Below, one piece after another: positions 46,992 through 56,296 of a stretch of 64,000 nucleotides of DNA. Within the stretch, counting starts at the first letter, position 1. Each line of letters begins with the position of its first letter. The position numbers and the translations under genes were made by a program. The DNA lies in NCBI RefSeq assembly GCF_023822005.2, contig NZ_CP098806.1, forward strand, positions 2,294,001-2,358,000, in the 5' to 3' direction. Under the pieces are notes generated by a model. The model had not been told where the DNA came from and searched no databases. It saw nothing but the letters and a program-made list of their open reading frames with translations. The stretch comes from Dyadobacter fanqingshengii. Its GTDB lineage: Bacteria; Bacteroidota; Bacteroidia; Cytophagales; Spirosomataceae.

Positions 46992-49835
46992 GTGCCCAAA
47001 AATACGAATATCAATTCCGTTCTAATTATCGGTTCAGGTCCAATTATCATCGGTCAGGCTTGCGAGTTTGATTATGCCGGCTCTCAGGCTGCGCGTTCGC
47101 TGCGTGAGGAAGGGATAGAAGTTGTGCTAATCAACTCCAACCCCGCCACGATTATGACTGACCCGATCAGCGCAGATCATGTTTATCTGCTTCCGTTGGA
47201 AAAGAAATATATCGTTGAAATCCTGGAAAAACACAAAGCGATGGGCAAGCCTATCGATGCAGTGCTGCCTACCATGGGTGGACAAACCGCGTTAAACCTT
47301 GCCATTGATTGTGACAAAGCCGGGATTTGGAAAAAGTATAATGTGGATCTCATCGGTGTCGACATTAAGGCCATTGAAACGACGGAGGATCGGGAGAAAT
47401 TCAGGCTGAAAATGCTTGAACTCGATGTGAATGTTTGCAAAGGCCGCACAGCGAGATCGTTTTTGGAAGGAAAAGAAATTGCGCAGGAAATTGGTTTCCC
47501 GCTTGTGATCCGCCCTTCATATACGTTGGGAGGCACGGGAGGCGGTTTTGTTGAAAGAGAAGAAGATTTCGACAAAGCTTTAAACAATGGATTGCATGCC
47601 TCGCCTGTTCACGAAGTTTTGGTTGAACAAAGCGCAATGGGCTGGAAAGAATACGAATTGGAGCTGCTACGCGACAACAAAGGAAATTTTATCATCATTT
47701 GCTCAATCGAAAATTTTGATCCGATGGGCGTGCATACGGGCGACAGCATTACGGTTGCGCCAGCAATGACGCTTCCTGATACGCTTTACCAGCAAATGCG
47801 GGACCTCGCGATCAAAATGATGGATGGGATTGGCAAGTTTGCGGGAGGCTGTAATGTTCAGTTTTCGGTAAATCCTGCTGATGATCAAATTATTGCGATT
47901 GAAATTAACCCACGCGTTTCGCGCTCTTCTGCCCTTGCATCCAAAGCAACCGGTTATCCTATCGCGAAAATCGCTGCTAAAATGGCTATTGGCTATAACC
48001 TGGATGAGCTGATCAACCCAATCACGGGAAGCACTTCCGCGTTCTTCGAGCCATCGATCGACTATGTGATCGTAAAAGTGCCGCGTTGGAATTTTGATAA
48101 ATTCAAAGGCGCTGACCGCTCGTTGGGACTTCAAATGAAATCCGTTGGAGAAGCCATGGGAATCGGCCGCAATTTCCAGGAAGCATTGCAAAAAGCATGT
48201 CAGTCCCTGGAAATAAGAAGAAACGGTTTGGGCGCAGATGGTCGCGAATTGCGCGATCAGGAAGCGATCAAACACAGCCTGAAACATCCAAGCTGGGACC
48301 GTCTGTTCCACATATATGATGCATTCAAAATCGGTCTGTCATTTAAAACCATACAAAGCCTGACCCAGATTGATTCGTGGTTCCTGCGCCAGATTGAAGA
48401 GCTGATCGAGCTGGAACATGAAATCGAGAAATTTGATCTAAGCGATCTCCCCAAGGAGCTTCTGCTTACTGCAAAGCAAAAAGGTTACGCAGATCGCCAG
48501 ATCGCTCATTTGATCGGCACGAAAGAGAGTAAAGTGTATGACAGACGTAAGGAACTGGGCATCAAGCGTGTATACAAATGCGTTGACACCTGTGCGGCGG
48601 AATTTGAAGCAAAAACACCTTACTACTACTCCACTTTCAATACTTCTCAGGAATACCCGGATAACGAATCAATCGTAAGCGACCGCAAAAAAGTGGTTGT
48701 GCTGGGTTCTGGTCCGAATCGTATCGGACAGGGAATTGAGTTTGATTACTCTTGTGTGCACGGCGTTCTGGCTGCCAAAGAAGAGGGTTACGAAACAATT
48801 ATGATCAATTGTAACCCCGAAACGGTGTCAACGGACCCGGATATTGCAGACAAGCTATATTTCGAGCCCGTTTTCTGGGAACACGTTTTCGACATCATTG
48901 AGCATGAAAAACCGGAAGGTGTTATTGTTCAATTAGGTGGCCAGACTGCCCTTAAAATGGCAGAAAAGCTAGAAAAATATGGCATTAAGATAATTGGAAC
49001 AAGCTATCACTCGCTCGACTGGGCGGAAGATCGCGGACGCTTCTCATCGCTGTTGCAGGATTTGAATATTCCATTCCCAAAATTCGGAACGGTAAGAACT
49101 TCCGACGCGGCTGTTGAACTTTCCCGCACGCTTGGTTTCCCGCTTCTGGTTCGCCCGAGCTATGTTTTGGGTGGACAGAGCATGAAAATTGTGATCAATG
49201 AAAAGGAAATGGAACAGCATGTGGTGAAGATCCTGCATGACATTCCCGATAACAATATTTTACTTGACCACTTCCTGGAAGGCGCTCTGGAAGCAGAAGC
49301 AGATGCGATCTGTGACGGTGAAGACGCTTACATTATAGGGGTTATGGAGCACATTGAGCCTGCCGGGATTCACTCTGGTGACTCGCACGCTGCGCTTCCG
49401 CCATTTGACCTTACGGCTGACGAAATTCGCCAGATTGAGGAGCATACGCGAAAAATTGCGCTGGCAATGAATGTGATTGGTTTGATCAATGTGCAGTTTG
49501 CTGTAAAAAACGGCATTGTTTACGTGATCGAAGCAAACCCAAGAGCATCGCGGACGGTTCCGTTCATTTGCAAGGCTTACAAAGAACCTTACGTGAATTA
49601 CGCAACGAAACTAATGCTGGGCACCAAGAAATTGAAAGACTTCACATTCAATCCTGTGAAAAAAGGCTGGGCGATTAAAATCCCGGTTTTCTCTTTCAAT
49701 AAATTTCCGAATGTAAATAAGGAACTTGGGCCGGAAATGAAGTCGACCGGAGAAGCAATTTATTTCATCGACGATTTGCAGGATGATTTTTTTCAAAAGA
49801 TTTACAGCGAGCGCAATCTGTATCTGAGCCGCTAG
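46992..49835 (+). CDS. carB: Carbamoyl-phosphate synthase large subunit (no allosteric domain)
   Basis: A 947-residue protein starting at GTG 46992. It has two ATP-grasp halves: the first about 1-550 (VLIIGSGPIIIGQACEFDYA, VLPTMGGQTALNLA), the second from about 555 (VVVLGSGPNRIGQGIEFDYS, VIVQLGGQTALKMAEKL). It uses ammonia from the small subunit, bicarbonate and two ATP to make carbamoyl phosphate for arginine and pyrimidines. Unlike the 1073-residue E. coli enzyme it stops just after GPEMKSTGEA, so the C-terminal methylglyoxal-synthase-like allosteric domain (UMP/ornithine site) is missing. carA is not adjacent. Confidence 0.97.
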   Translation: MPKNTNINSVLIIGSGPIIIGQACEFDYAGSQAARSLREEGIEVVLINSNPATIMTDPISADHVYLLPLEKKYIVEILEKHKAMGKPIDAVLPTMGGQTALNLAIDCDKAGIWKKYNVDLIGVDIKAIETTEDREKFRLKMLELDVNVCKGRTARSFLEGKEIAQEIGFPLVIRPSYTLGGTGGGFVEREEDFDKALNNGLHASPVHEVLVEQSAMGWKEYELELLRDNKGNFIIICSIENFDPMGVHTGDSITVAPAMTLPDTLYQQMRDLAIKMMDGIGKFAGGCNVQFSVNPADDQIIAIEINPRVSRSSALASKATGYPIAKIAAKMAIGYNLDELINPITGSTSAFFEPSIDYVIVKVPRWNFDKFKGADRSLGLQMKSVGEAMGIGRNFQEALQKACQSLEIRRNGLGADGRELRDQEAIKHSLKHPSWDRLFHIYDAFKIGLSFKTIQSLTQIDSWFLRQIEELIELEHEIEKFDLSDLPKELLLTAKQKGYADRQIAHLIGTKESKVYDRRKELGIKRVYKCVDTCAAEFEAKTPYYYSTFNTSQEYPDNESIVSDRKKVVVLGSGPNRIGQGIEFDYSCVHGVLAAKEEGYETIMINCNPETVSTDPDIADKLYFEPVFWEHVFDIIEHEKPEGVIVQLGGQTALKMAEKLEKYGIKIIGTSYHSLDWAEDRGRFSSLLQDLNIPFPKFGTVRTSDAAVELSRTLGFPLLVRPSYVLGGQSMKIVINEKEMEQHVVKILHDIPDNNILLDHFLEGALEAEADAICDGEDAYIIGVMEHIEPAGIHSGDSHAALPPFDLTADEIRQIEEHTRKIALAMNVIGLINVQFAVKNGIVYVIEANPRASRTVPFICKAYKEPYVNYATKLMLGTKKLKDFTFNPVKKGWAIKIPVFSFNKFPNVNKELGPEMKSTGEAIYFIDDLQDDFFQKIYSERNLYLSR

Positions 49836-49850
49836 TTTAATCTTCATATA

Positions 49851-49887
49851 AAGTAAAAGCCGACACGTATGTGCCGGCTTTTTACTT
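49851..49887. terminator. Bidirectional terminator after carB
   Basis: A GC-rich stem (GCCGACAC / GTGCCGGC, one A-C mismatch, 4-base loop) is flanked by an A run and a T run that extend the pairing. It lies between convergent carB and the DUF4834 gene and should work on both strands. Confidence 0.88.
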
Positions 49888-49905
49888 TTATATCTGAACA
49901 AAAAA

Positions 49906-50154
49906 TTACTTCACTTCTTCGTAATCCACATATTCACCTCCTCCAAAACGGGATGATTGATTTGCATCCGGCGGAACATTATCCACTTTCACACCCGCAT
50001 TGGCGCGTTGGCGCTGTTGCTGGGCTTTGTACTGCCTTTCCTGCTCCTTAATGAGCTTGCGACCTACAAGTAAGTGGAAAATAAACCTTCTGAAAAACGG
50101 AACAAACGCTATCAGAAGCAAGAATATGAGGATTATATTAAATAACAGTTTCAT
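49906..50154 (-). CDS. DUF4834-family small membrane protein
   Basis: An 82-residue protein with one N-terminal span (LLFNIILIFLLLIAFVPFF), then FRRFIFHLLVGRKLIKEQER and a Gln-rich tail ending GGGEYVDYEEVK. This arrangement fits the Bacteroidota-specific DUF4834 family, whose role is not known. It is monocistronic and convergent with carB. Confidence 0.8.
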   Translation of the reverse strand: MKLLFNIILIFLLLIAFVPFFRRFIFHLLVGRKLIKEQERQYKAQQQRQRANAGVKVDNVPPDANQSSRFGGGEYVDYEEVK

Positions 50155-50266
50155 TTGTCAAATGTTGATTACATTAATTAATAACGTAAAGCTGGCATAA
50201 ATAGCACACGAATATAATGAAAACCTAACGAATGATCCAATCTGCATTGGGAAAGGCCATATGGAA

Positions 50267-51589
50267 TTATGAATGGACTTCCTCGTTCTTCTCATCCTTG
50301 TTGGCTATCTTCTCGATCGTTTTGGGCCTTAAAATCAAGCGGAGTGACTGGTCATACGTTGCGTAGTTCCAAACCCAGTTGATCAAAATGAGCACCCGGT
50401 TCTTTACGCCAACAATGGAAATCAAATGCACGAACATCCAGGTAAGCCAGGCCATGAAGCCTTGGAACTTGATAAATGGAAGATCCACAACTGCCCTGTT
50501 CCGGCCCACTGTCGCCATTGACCCCAGATCTTTGTATCTAAATGGCACTGCTTTTTTTCCATCCATCACACGCCAGACGTTCTTGGCGAGCGCCTTACCT
50601 TGTTGGATAGCGGGCTGCGCCAATTGCGGATGGCCATTTTCCCACTCGCCTTCCTGCATGGCTGCCACATCGCCCAACGCAAAAATATTATCATAACCCT
50701 GAACACGGTTATATTGGTCCACCTTAATGCGTCCGCCTCGTACAATCACTTCCGGATTTAAACCATTCAGAGGATTGGCCTTGATCCCTGCTGCCCAAAC
50801 GAGGTTATCAGCCCGGATACGCATTCCCTGCTTGGTTGTCACAAATTGCCCATCAAAACCAGTTACAACCTGTTCAGTATGAATGTGTACGCCCATTTTT
50901 TCGAGATATTCCCTTGATCGCTGTGACGATTCATCCGACATCGCTCCTAATAACTCTTTTGAACCTTCCAGCAGATGTATTTCCATAGCTTTGAAATCCA
51001 TTTCCGGATAGTCTTTTGGGAGAATAAAATGCTTCATTTCGGCCAGCGTTCCTGACAATTCAACGCCGGTCGGCCCGCCACCAACCACCACGACGCTCAT
51101 TAAGCCGGCGCGCTGTTCATCTGTGTCCACAGCAAGGGCATCTTCAAAATTTTGCAAAATCCTGTTCCTCAGCGCCAAAGCCTCAGAAACCGTTTTCATG
51201 GGAATGGCCCGTTCCTCAATCTCTTTCATCCCAAAATAATTGGTAACTGCGCCCGTTGCGATCACCAGATAATCATAGGTAATCTCGCCCAAATCCGTGC
51301 TGACGGATTTACGGTCGGTATTTACGCTTCGGACTTCGGTGATGCGTATATGTACGTTTTTCTTGGATTGAAAGATTTTCCGGAGCGGAAAAGAAATGGA
51401 ACTGGGTTCGAGGCCAGCCATGGCCACCTGATAAAACAGTGGCTGAAATTGATGATAATTATTGCGGTCAATCAGCACGACTTGAAGGTCCTCCCGCTTG
51501 GCAATTTCCCTTGCCAGAGCAAGCCCGCCAAAGCCAGCGCCTACAATGACTACCCGCTTGTATTGTGTATATGGAATATTTGGTAACAT
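50267..51589 (-). CDS. Type II NADH:quinone dehydrogenase (NDH-2)
   Basis: A 440-residue flavoprotein. FAD-binding VVIVGAGFGGLALAREIAKR starts the protein, the NADH-binding VVVVGGGPTGVELSGTLAEM is in the middle, and NIFALGDVAAMQEGEWENGH closes the FAD site. The C-terminal 70 residues (GFMAWLTWMFVHLISIVG) form the membrane anchor. It oxidises NADH with menaquinone without pumping protons, beside complex I. Length is normal for the family. It is 46 bases downstream of bshA on the same strand. Confidence 0.93.
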   Translation of the reverse strand: MLPNIPYTQYKRVVIVGAGFGGLALAREIAKREDLQVVLIDRNNYHQFQPLFYQVAMAGLEPSSISFPLRKIFQSKKNVHIRITEVRSVNTDRKSVSTDLGEITYDYLVIATGAVTNYFGMKEIEERAIPMKTVSEALALRNRILQNFEDALAVDTDEQRAGLMSVVVVGGGPTGVELSGTLAEMKHFILPKDYPEMDFKAMEIHLLEGSKELLGAMSDESSQRSREYLEKMGVHIHTEQVVTGFDGQFVTTKQGMRIRADNLVWAAGIKANPLNGLNPEVIVRGGRIKVDQYNRVQGYDNIFALGDVAAMQEGEWENGHPQLAQPAIQQGKALAKNVWRVMDGKKAVPFRYKDLGSMATVGRNRAVVDLPFIKFQGFMAWLTWMFVHLISIVGVKNRVLILINWVWNYATYDQSLRLILRPKTIEKIANKDEKNEEVHS

Positions 51590-51635
51590 GGTCCGGTCGT
51601 TTGTGAATGAACGACCAGACCTAAAAATACCATAC

Positions 51636-52775
51636 CTATATTGCTACCGCCTTGCTACTTTCGACAACCTTCTCATAATAAGACTCATAATGAGGAAGAA
51701 TTTTAGCAATATCGAATTCTTTTGCACGCGCCAGCGCATTGGCTTTGAATGTTGGCAAATTGGCATCGTCCAAAATGTATGCTGCGTGTTTAACCATATC
51801 ATCCACATCACCTACGTCACTCAGAAATCCGGTAATGCCGTGCAAGTTTAATTCAGGAAGCCCTCCTGCATTTGAAGTAATGATCGGAACTTCGCAAGCC
51901 AAAGCTTCCAAAGCGGCAAGTCCAAAACTCTCTGATTCGGAAGGCATTAGGAACAAATCAGCAACCGAAAGCACCTCTTCGATGGCATCCAGTTTTCCCA
52001 GAAACCTTACATCCGAAAGCATATCCAGATCTTTGCACATCCGCTCAATGCGCTGCCTGTCAGGACCATCTCCTACCAGTAACAGTTTGCTAGGCAGCAA
52101 CTTGCGCAGTTTTTCAAAGATCAGGATCACGTCGTCAATCCGTTTCACTTTTCTGAAATTGGATGTGTGAACAACTAACTTCTCGTCATTCGGACAAATA
52201 GCCAGTTTGAAATGCTCCTTTTTCTGGCGGTTGAAACGGTCGAGATCTATAAAGTTCGGGATCACTTCAATGTCTTTTGTTATCGCAAAATGGGCATAAG
52301 TGTCTCTTTTCAATGATTCCGAAACGGCCGTTATTCCATCCGACTGATTAATGCTGAATGTTACCACGGGTTCGTATGATTCATCTTTTCCAACCAGCGT
52401 AATGTCCGTTCCGTGCAAAGTGGTGATGACCGGAATGTGAATTCCCCGCTGTGCCAAAATCTGTTTCGCCAGATACGCAGACGAAGCATGCGGAATGGCA
52501 TAATGTACGTGCAAAAGATCCAGGTTAGCGCTCAATGCTACATGCACCATTTCACTGGACAATGCAGATTCATAAGGCGGATATTGAAACAGCGGGTAAG
52601 CCGGGATATTTACTTCGTGATAGTAAAGATTTTCATTGAAGAAGTCGAGTCTCTGGGGCTGCGAATATGTTATAAAGTGAACCTGATGCCCCACTTTTGC
52701 AAGTGCTTTACCAAGTTCGGTAGCTACCACTCCGCTTCCTCCGAAGGTAGGATAGCATACAATACCAATTTTCAT
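51636..52775 (-). CDS. bshA: N-acetyl-alpha-D-glucosaminyl L-malate synthase BshA
   Basis: A 379-residue GT4 glycosyltransferase that joins GlcNAc from UDP-GlcNAc to L-malate, the first step of bacillithiol, the main small thiol of many Firmicutes and Bacteroidota. The family start MKIGIVCYPTFGGSGVVATE and the motifs LHVHYAIPHASSAYLA, TLHGTDITLVGKD and SESFGLAALEALACEVPIIT are highly characteristic. The NDH-2 gene follows. The upstream region shared with the divergent UbiA gene contains a 9-bp inverted repeat. Confidence 0.95.
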   Translation of the reverse strand: MKIGIVCYPTFGGSGVVATELGKALAKVGHQVHFITYSQPQRLDFFNENLYYHEVNIPAYPLFQYPPYESALSSEMVHVALSANLDLLHVHYAIPHASSAYLAKQILAQRGIHIPVITTLHGTDITLVGKDESYEPVVTFSINQSDGITAVSESLKRDTYAHFAITKDIEVIPNFIDLDRFNRQKKEHFKLAICPNDEKLVVHTSNFRKVKRIDDVILIFEKLRKLLPSKLLLVGDGPDRQRIERMCKDLDMLSDVRFLGKLDAIEEVLSVADLFLMPSESESFGLAALEALACEVPIITSNAGGLPELNLHGITGFLSDVGDVDDMVKHAAYILDDANLPTFKANALARAKEFDIAKILPHYESYYEKVVESSKAVAI

Positions 52776-52848
52776 AATGCTATTAAAAAAGTTGAAAGTC
52801 CCTCTGCGAGCCGTTATGACAACAGATCTTTTAGGCTAACAACAAATG

Positions 52849-52874
52849 ATCCATTTTTTATCCCTAAAATGGAT
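52849..52874. promoter_or_regulatory. Inverted repeat between divergent bshA and ubiA-type genes
   Basis: ATCCATTTT at 52849-52857 and AAAATGGAT at 52866-52874 are exact reverse complements with an 8-base spacer. The position, midway between two divergent starts (52775 and 52955), suits a shared operator; no regulator is known. Confidence 0.4.
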
Positions 52875-52954
52875 AAAGATGTTGAGATTTGTCGTTAATG
52901 GGATAAAATGAATAATTTTATTGTCTAAACCTTCTGTTTCCCGAGTTAGCCTCC

Positions 52955-53836
52955 ATGAATGTGTCTGCAAGACCAAAAATTACTTTGTGGGATTACATTA
53001 CCGGAAGCGCCCGGCTGGTCCGTATGACCAACCTGGTGATTGTGGTGGCAACCCAGTATCTGACACGTATATTACTGATTGGTCCCCGGCATGAATGGCG
53101 CAGCATTATCGCGAATGCAGATATGTTCTTCTTAACGCTTTCAACGGTTTGCATTGCAGCGGCAGGTTATATTATCAATGATTATTTTGATATAAAAATT
53201 GACATAGTTAACAAGCCGGAACGTGTAGTAGTCGGGCGCTATCTGAAACGCCGCTGGGCGATGGGCGCGCATCAGGTGCTGAATGTAATGGGAGCGGTTT
53301 TTGGCTTGGTGGTAAGTCCTTACATCTTTGTTATCAATGTTTTTTCAATCACCCTCTTGTGGTTTTATTCCGAACGGTATAAAAGGCTGCCTTTTATCGG
53401 CAACTTTATCGTCTCGCTGCTGACTGGCTTTTCACTGCTGATCCTGACCGTCCATTTCCCCGTTAACCGGCATCTGGTGTTCATTTATGCGGTTTTCTCC
53501 TTTTTCATTTCGCTTGTCCGGGAGATTGTGAAGGATATGGAGGACATTAAAGGCGACGAGGCGCATGGCTGCCGGACCTTGCCGATCATTTGGGGCATCC
53601 GGAGAACTAAAAATTTCTTGTACCTGATTCTTTTAATGTTCGTAGCCACCCTGTTTGTGATGGCTCGCGCGCTGGACAATGATGTCCTGATTGTCTTGTT
53701 CTTCCTGCTCCTGATCCCTATTGCCTGGTTGTCTGCAAGCCTGGCGCGGGCCGACACCCGGCGCGACTTCAAACAGATCAGCAGCCTTTGCAAGATAATA
53801 ATGCTCCTCGGCCTGGTTACGATGATCTGGGCATAA
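52955..53836 (+). CDS. UbiA-family prenyltransferase
   Basis: A 293-residue membrane protein with about eight or nine spans. The two Asp-rich motifs that bind Mg2+ and prenyl diphosphate are NDYFDIKIDIVNKPERVVVG and KDMEDIKGDEAHGCRTLP. This layout fits the geranylgeranylglycerol-phosphate geranylgeranyltransferase-like branch common in Bacteroidota, but quinone-type prenylation cannot be excluded. It is divergent from bshA. Confidence 0.9.
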   Translation: MNVSARPKITLWDYITGSARLVRMTNLVIVVATQYLTRILLIGPRHEWRSIIANADMFFLTLSTVCIAAAGYIINDYFDIKIDIVNKPERVVVGRYLKRRWAMGAHQVLNVMGAVFGLVVSPYIFVINVFSITLLWFYSERYKRLPFIGNFIVSLLTGFSLLILTVHFPVNRHLVFIYAVFSFFISLVREIVKDMEDIKGDEAHGCRTLPIIWGIRRTKNFLYLILLMFVATLFVMARALDNDVLIVLFFLLLIPIAWLSASLARADTRRDFKQISSLCKIIMLLGLVTMIWA

Positions 53837-53893
53837 AATCTTTACCGTAAAATCAATATTTTGGACAACGGAAGTTATTCTGGTCAGGGAAAG

Positions 53894-53901
53894 TATCTTT
53901 G
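53894..53901 (+). promoter_or_regulatory. -7 box for the gene at 53940
   Basis: TATCTTTG matches TAnnTTTG fully, 39 bases before ATG 53940. Confidence 0.4.
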
Positions 53902-53939
53902 CTTTTACCAAACTAAACGATGTTTTCACATTACTGATC

Positions 53940-54635
53940 ATGAAAAAAACGCTGTTATGGAGCATTCTGATGCTTCTTTGTATTCATATAGAGTCTATTG
54001 CGCAAGAATGCGGTGGCATAATAATCAAGCAGGACAGCGGTTTCGAGATGACTAATTTTGACGCAAAAGGAAAGGAAACCGGGAAAATCATCTACAAAAT
54101 TGTGAATGTCTCACAGGAGGGTTCTGCAACCGTTTTTAGCGTGGATATGGAAGCGCTGAACGCAAAAGGAAAGTCTGAGCTTAAAAACACTTATCAAATG
54201 AAATGCGACGGTAATGTGACCACTGTGGACGCCAAATCGCTGATCAGCCAGGAACAGCTCAAATCATTCAAGGATATGGAAATGAAATTTACTTACGATA
54301 ACATCGAATATCCGACCAAATATGTCGTTGGTGAAAAGTTAAAGGATGCTTCCGTAAAAGGGACGGGGCAGTCAGGGCCGATGTCCATCACATTTGACAT
54401 GCTTATCAGAAACAGAAGCGTGGTGGGACAGGAAAACATTACTATTCCCAGCGGAACATTCGATGCTTATAAGATCAAATCTGAAATGGCCTTCGAAATG
54501 AAAATGGGCTTTCCCGTGAAAATGGAAATGGAAAGCATTTCATACCGCGCGCCCGGTGTTTTATGGGACCTTAAAACTGAAACTTACAGGAAAGGGAAGC
54601 TCATGGGTCATAGCGAACTCACCAAAATCTTCTGA
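53940..54635 (+). CDS. Exported DUF3108-like beta-barrel-fold protein
   Basis: A 231-residue protein with a signal peptide (LLWSILMLLCIHIESIA then Q). The mature part is beta-rich, with TIPSGTFDAYKIKSEMAFEM, VKMEMESISYRAPGVLWDL and YRKGKLMGHSELTKIF as in DUF3108-type periplasmic proteins. No enzyme motif is seen. It has its own promoter and terminator and appears monocistronic. Confidence 0.7.
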   Translation: MKKTLLWSILMLLCIHIESIAQECGGIIIKQDSGFEMTNFDAKGKETGKIIYKIVNVSQEGSATVFSVDMEALNAKGKSELKNTYQMKCDGNVTTVDAKSLISQEQLKSFKDMEMKFTYDNIEYPTKYVVGEKLKDASVKGTGQSGPMSITFDMLIRNRSVVGQENITIPSGTFDAYKIKSEMAFEMKMGFPVKMEMESISYRAPGVLWDLKTETYRKGKLMGHSELTKIF

Positions 54636-54663
54636 TTTTCAGTAACCTGGATTAGACTTTTTT

Positions 54664-54705
54664 AAAAACGGCTTTCGGCGTTTACCGTAAGCCGTTCTTT
54701 TTATT
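54664..54705 (+). terminator. Rho-independent terminator
   Basis: AACGGCTT at 54667-54674 pairs with AAGCCGTT at 54689-54696, with a further CGG/CCG pairing inside the loop and a T-rich tail (CTTTTTATT). It ends the transcript of the gene at 53940. Confidence 0.85.
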
Positions 54706-54708
54706 AAA

Positions 54709-54730
54709 TTTGTCAAACAAATTTGACAAA
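54709..54730. promoter_or_regulatory. Palindromic operator-like site before purN
   Basis: TTTGTCAAA at 54709-54717 and TTTGACAAA at 54722-54730 are exact reverse complements with a 4-base spacer. It lies 36 bases before the purN start, a good place for a repressor or activator. Confidence 0.45.
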
Positions 54731-54765
54731 CGCATTGAGAATAAATTAACGCTTAACGATAACGT

Positions 54766-55338
54766 ATGAAACGATTGGCCATCTTCGCTTCCGGCTCAGG
54801 ATCCAATGCTGAAAAAATCTGTGAATATTTTGCTGCGCGGGAAGACGTGGAAGTGTCACTTATTTTCACCAATAATCCTCAGGCTGGCGTTATAAAGCGA
54901 GCCTGCAAAATGCAGATCCCTGTCGTATTTTTTGATAAAAAGACATTATATCAAACACGGAAAGTGCTTCAAATACTGCAAAATGAAGGCATTGATCTGG
55001 TTGTACTCGCTGGTTTTATGCTTTTAGTGCCGCCGTTTCTGGTGGAAGCTTTTCCAAACAGGATCATTAACATCCATCCGGCTCTACTGCCAAAATACGG
55101 CGGAAAGGGTATGTATGGCCAGTTTGTTCACGAAGCGGTTGTGAATGCCGGGGAAAAAGAATCGGGCATTACCATCCATTTCGTAAACGAGCATTATGAT
55201 GAAGGAAATGTGATCTTCCAGGCGACCTGCGAAGTGGCCCCTACCGACACATCGGATGACGTAGCCACCAAAATCCACGCATTGGAACACGCAAATTATC
55301 CACGGGTGATCGACGAAGTCCTTTATCAAAAGCGCTAG
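54766..55338 (+). CDS. purN: Phosphoribosylglycinamide formyltransferase PurN
   Basis: A 190-residue enzyme of purine synthesis that formylates GAR using 10-formyl-THF. The start RLAIFASGSGSNAEKI is the phosphate loop, and INIHPALLPKYGGKGMYG contains the catalytic Asn and His; the later Asp is in HYDEGNVIFQ. Length is normal. The EamA gene follows after 9 bases and the J-domain-like gene after that, making a probable operon. Confidence 0.96.
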   Translation: MKRLAIFASGSGSNAEKICEYFAAREDVEVSLIFTNNPQAGVIKRACKMQIPVVFFDKKTLYQTRKVLQILQNEGIDLVVLAGFMLLVPPFLVEAFPNRIINIHPALLPKYGGKGMYGQFVHEAVVNAGEKESGITIHFVNEHYDEGNVIFQATCEVAPTDTSDDVATKIHALEHANYPRVIDEVLYQKR

Positions 55339-55347
55339 TAACCGCCT

Positions 55348-56268
55348 ATGCTTTATTTTTCGTTGTCAGTTCTTTTCACGGTCGCCTTATACCTGATCAT
55401 GCGGGCATTTCCGCGCTATAAAGTGGATTCTTTTCATGCCGTGGTTTTCAATTACTACGCTTGCGTGCTTACAGGACTTTTACTGACGCCGGACTTGCAT
55501 TTGTTTCAAAATGTCACCTGGCATTCGGAAGGAACATTGATCACACTCGCCTTGGGCGGAATGTTTGTAGTCACATTCATGCTGATTGGCCTTACTGCGC
55601 AGAAAGTAAGCGTCACCGCTACGTCGCTGGCGGGGAATATGTCGCTGGTGATCCCTGTCCTTTTTGGGTTATTTGTTTTTAAAAACAACAATAAGGAATT
55701 TACGGTGATCAATTATGCGGGTCTTGTGATCGCGCTCGTTGCACTGGCTCTCGGCGCGATCCAAAGCACAAAGAAAGAAACGTCTGCCGGTGCGGTGACC
55801 AATGCTCGTTCACCGGCAAATTTGCTGTTAATTCTTCCCCTGCTCACATTTCTGGCAGCCGGAACCAACAACACGCTAATCAATTATTTGTCTGTCAAAT
55901 ACTATGCACCCGGTGAAACGACCCTTTTCATGATCATTGCCTGTTCCGGCGCTATCCTGATCGGTTCGGGCATTTTATTGGTCCGTATCCTGACGCGCGG
56001 TGAAAAATTGCATTGGCGCAGTGTGGCTGGCGGGCTTATTCTGGGTGTTCCTAACTTCCTCTCGCTTTATTTTTTACTGCTTGCGCTGGCGTCATTTGGC
56101 AACAGCGCCGCATTTGTTTTCCCTATCTACAACATTCTCACCATGCTGGTGTCCGCATGTGCCGCCTGGCTGATTTACCACGAAAGGCTGAACCATCTTA
56201 ACAAATTTGGACTTCTATTGGCAGTCATTGCGATTATCATGATATCTTACCAGGAATTGAGCCTTTGA
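55348..56268 (+). CDS. EamA/DMT-superfamily transporter
   Basis: A 306-residue protein with ten hydrophobic spans in two EamA-like repeats (first half GLTAQKVSVTATSLAGNMSL; second half LASFGNSAAFVFPIYNILTM). These export or import metabolites such as amino acids or nucleosides; the substrate is unknown. It follows purN by 9 bases, which may hint at a purine-related substrate, but that is weak. The sequence is well preserved over the whole length. Confidence 0.85.
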   Translation: MLYFSLSVLFTVALYLIMRAFPRYKVDSFHAVVFNYYACVLTGLLLTPDLHLFQNVTWHSEGTLITLALGGMFVVTFMLIGLTAQKVSVTATSLAGNMSLVIPVLFGLFVFKNNNKEFTVINYAGLVIALVALALGAIQSTKKETSAGAVTNARSPANLLLILPLLTFLAAGTNNTLINYLSVKYYAPGETTLFMIIACSGAILIGSGILLVRILTRGEKLHWRSVAGGLILGVPNFLSLYFLLLALASFGNSAAFVFPIYNILTMLVSACAAWLIYHERLNHLNKFGLLLAVIAIIMISYQELSL

Positions 56269-56296
56269 TCGCGAGGCTTTCACCCAAAATCAGAAC

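Noticed and set aside
47703..48311. 202-codon minus-strand frame inside carB
   Set aside because: It is a shadow of strongly conserved carB coding sequence and has no recognisable features.
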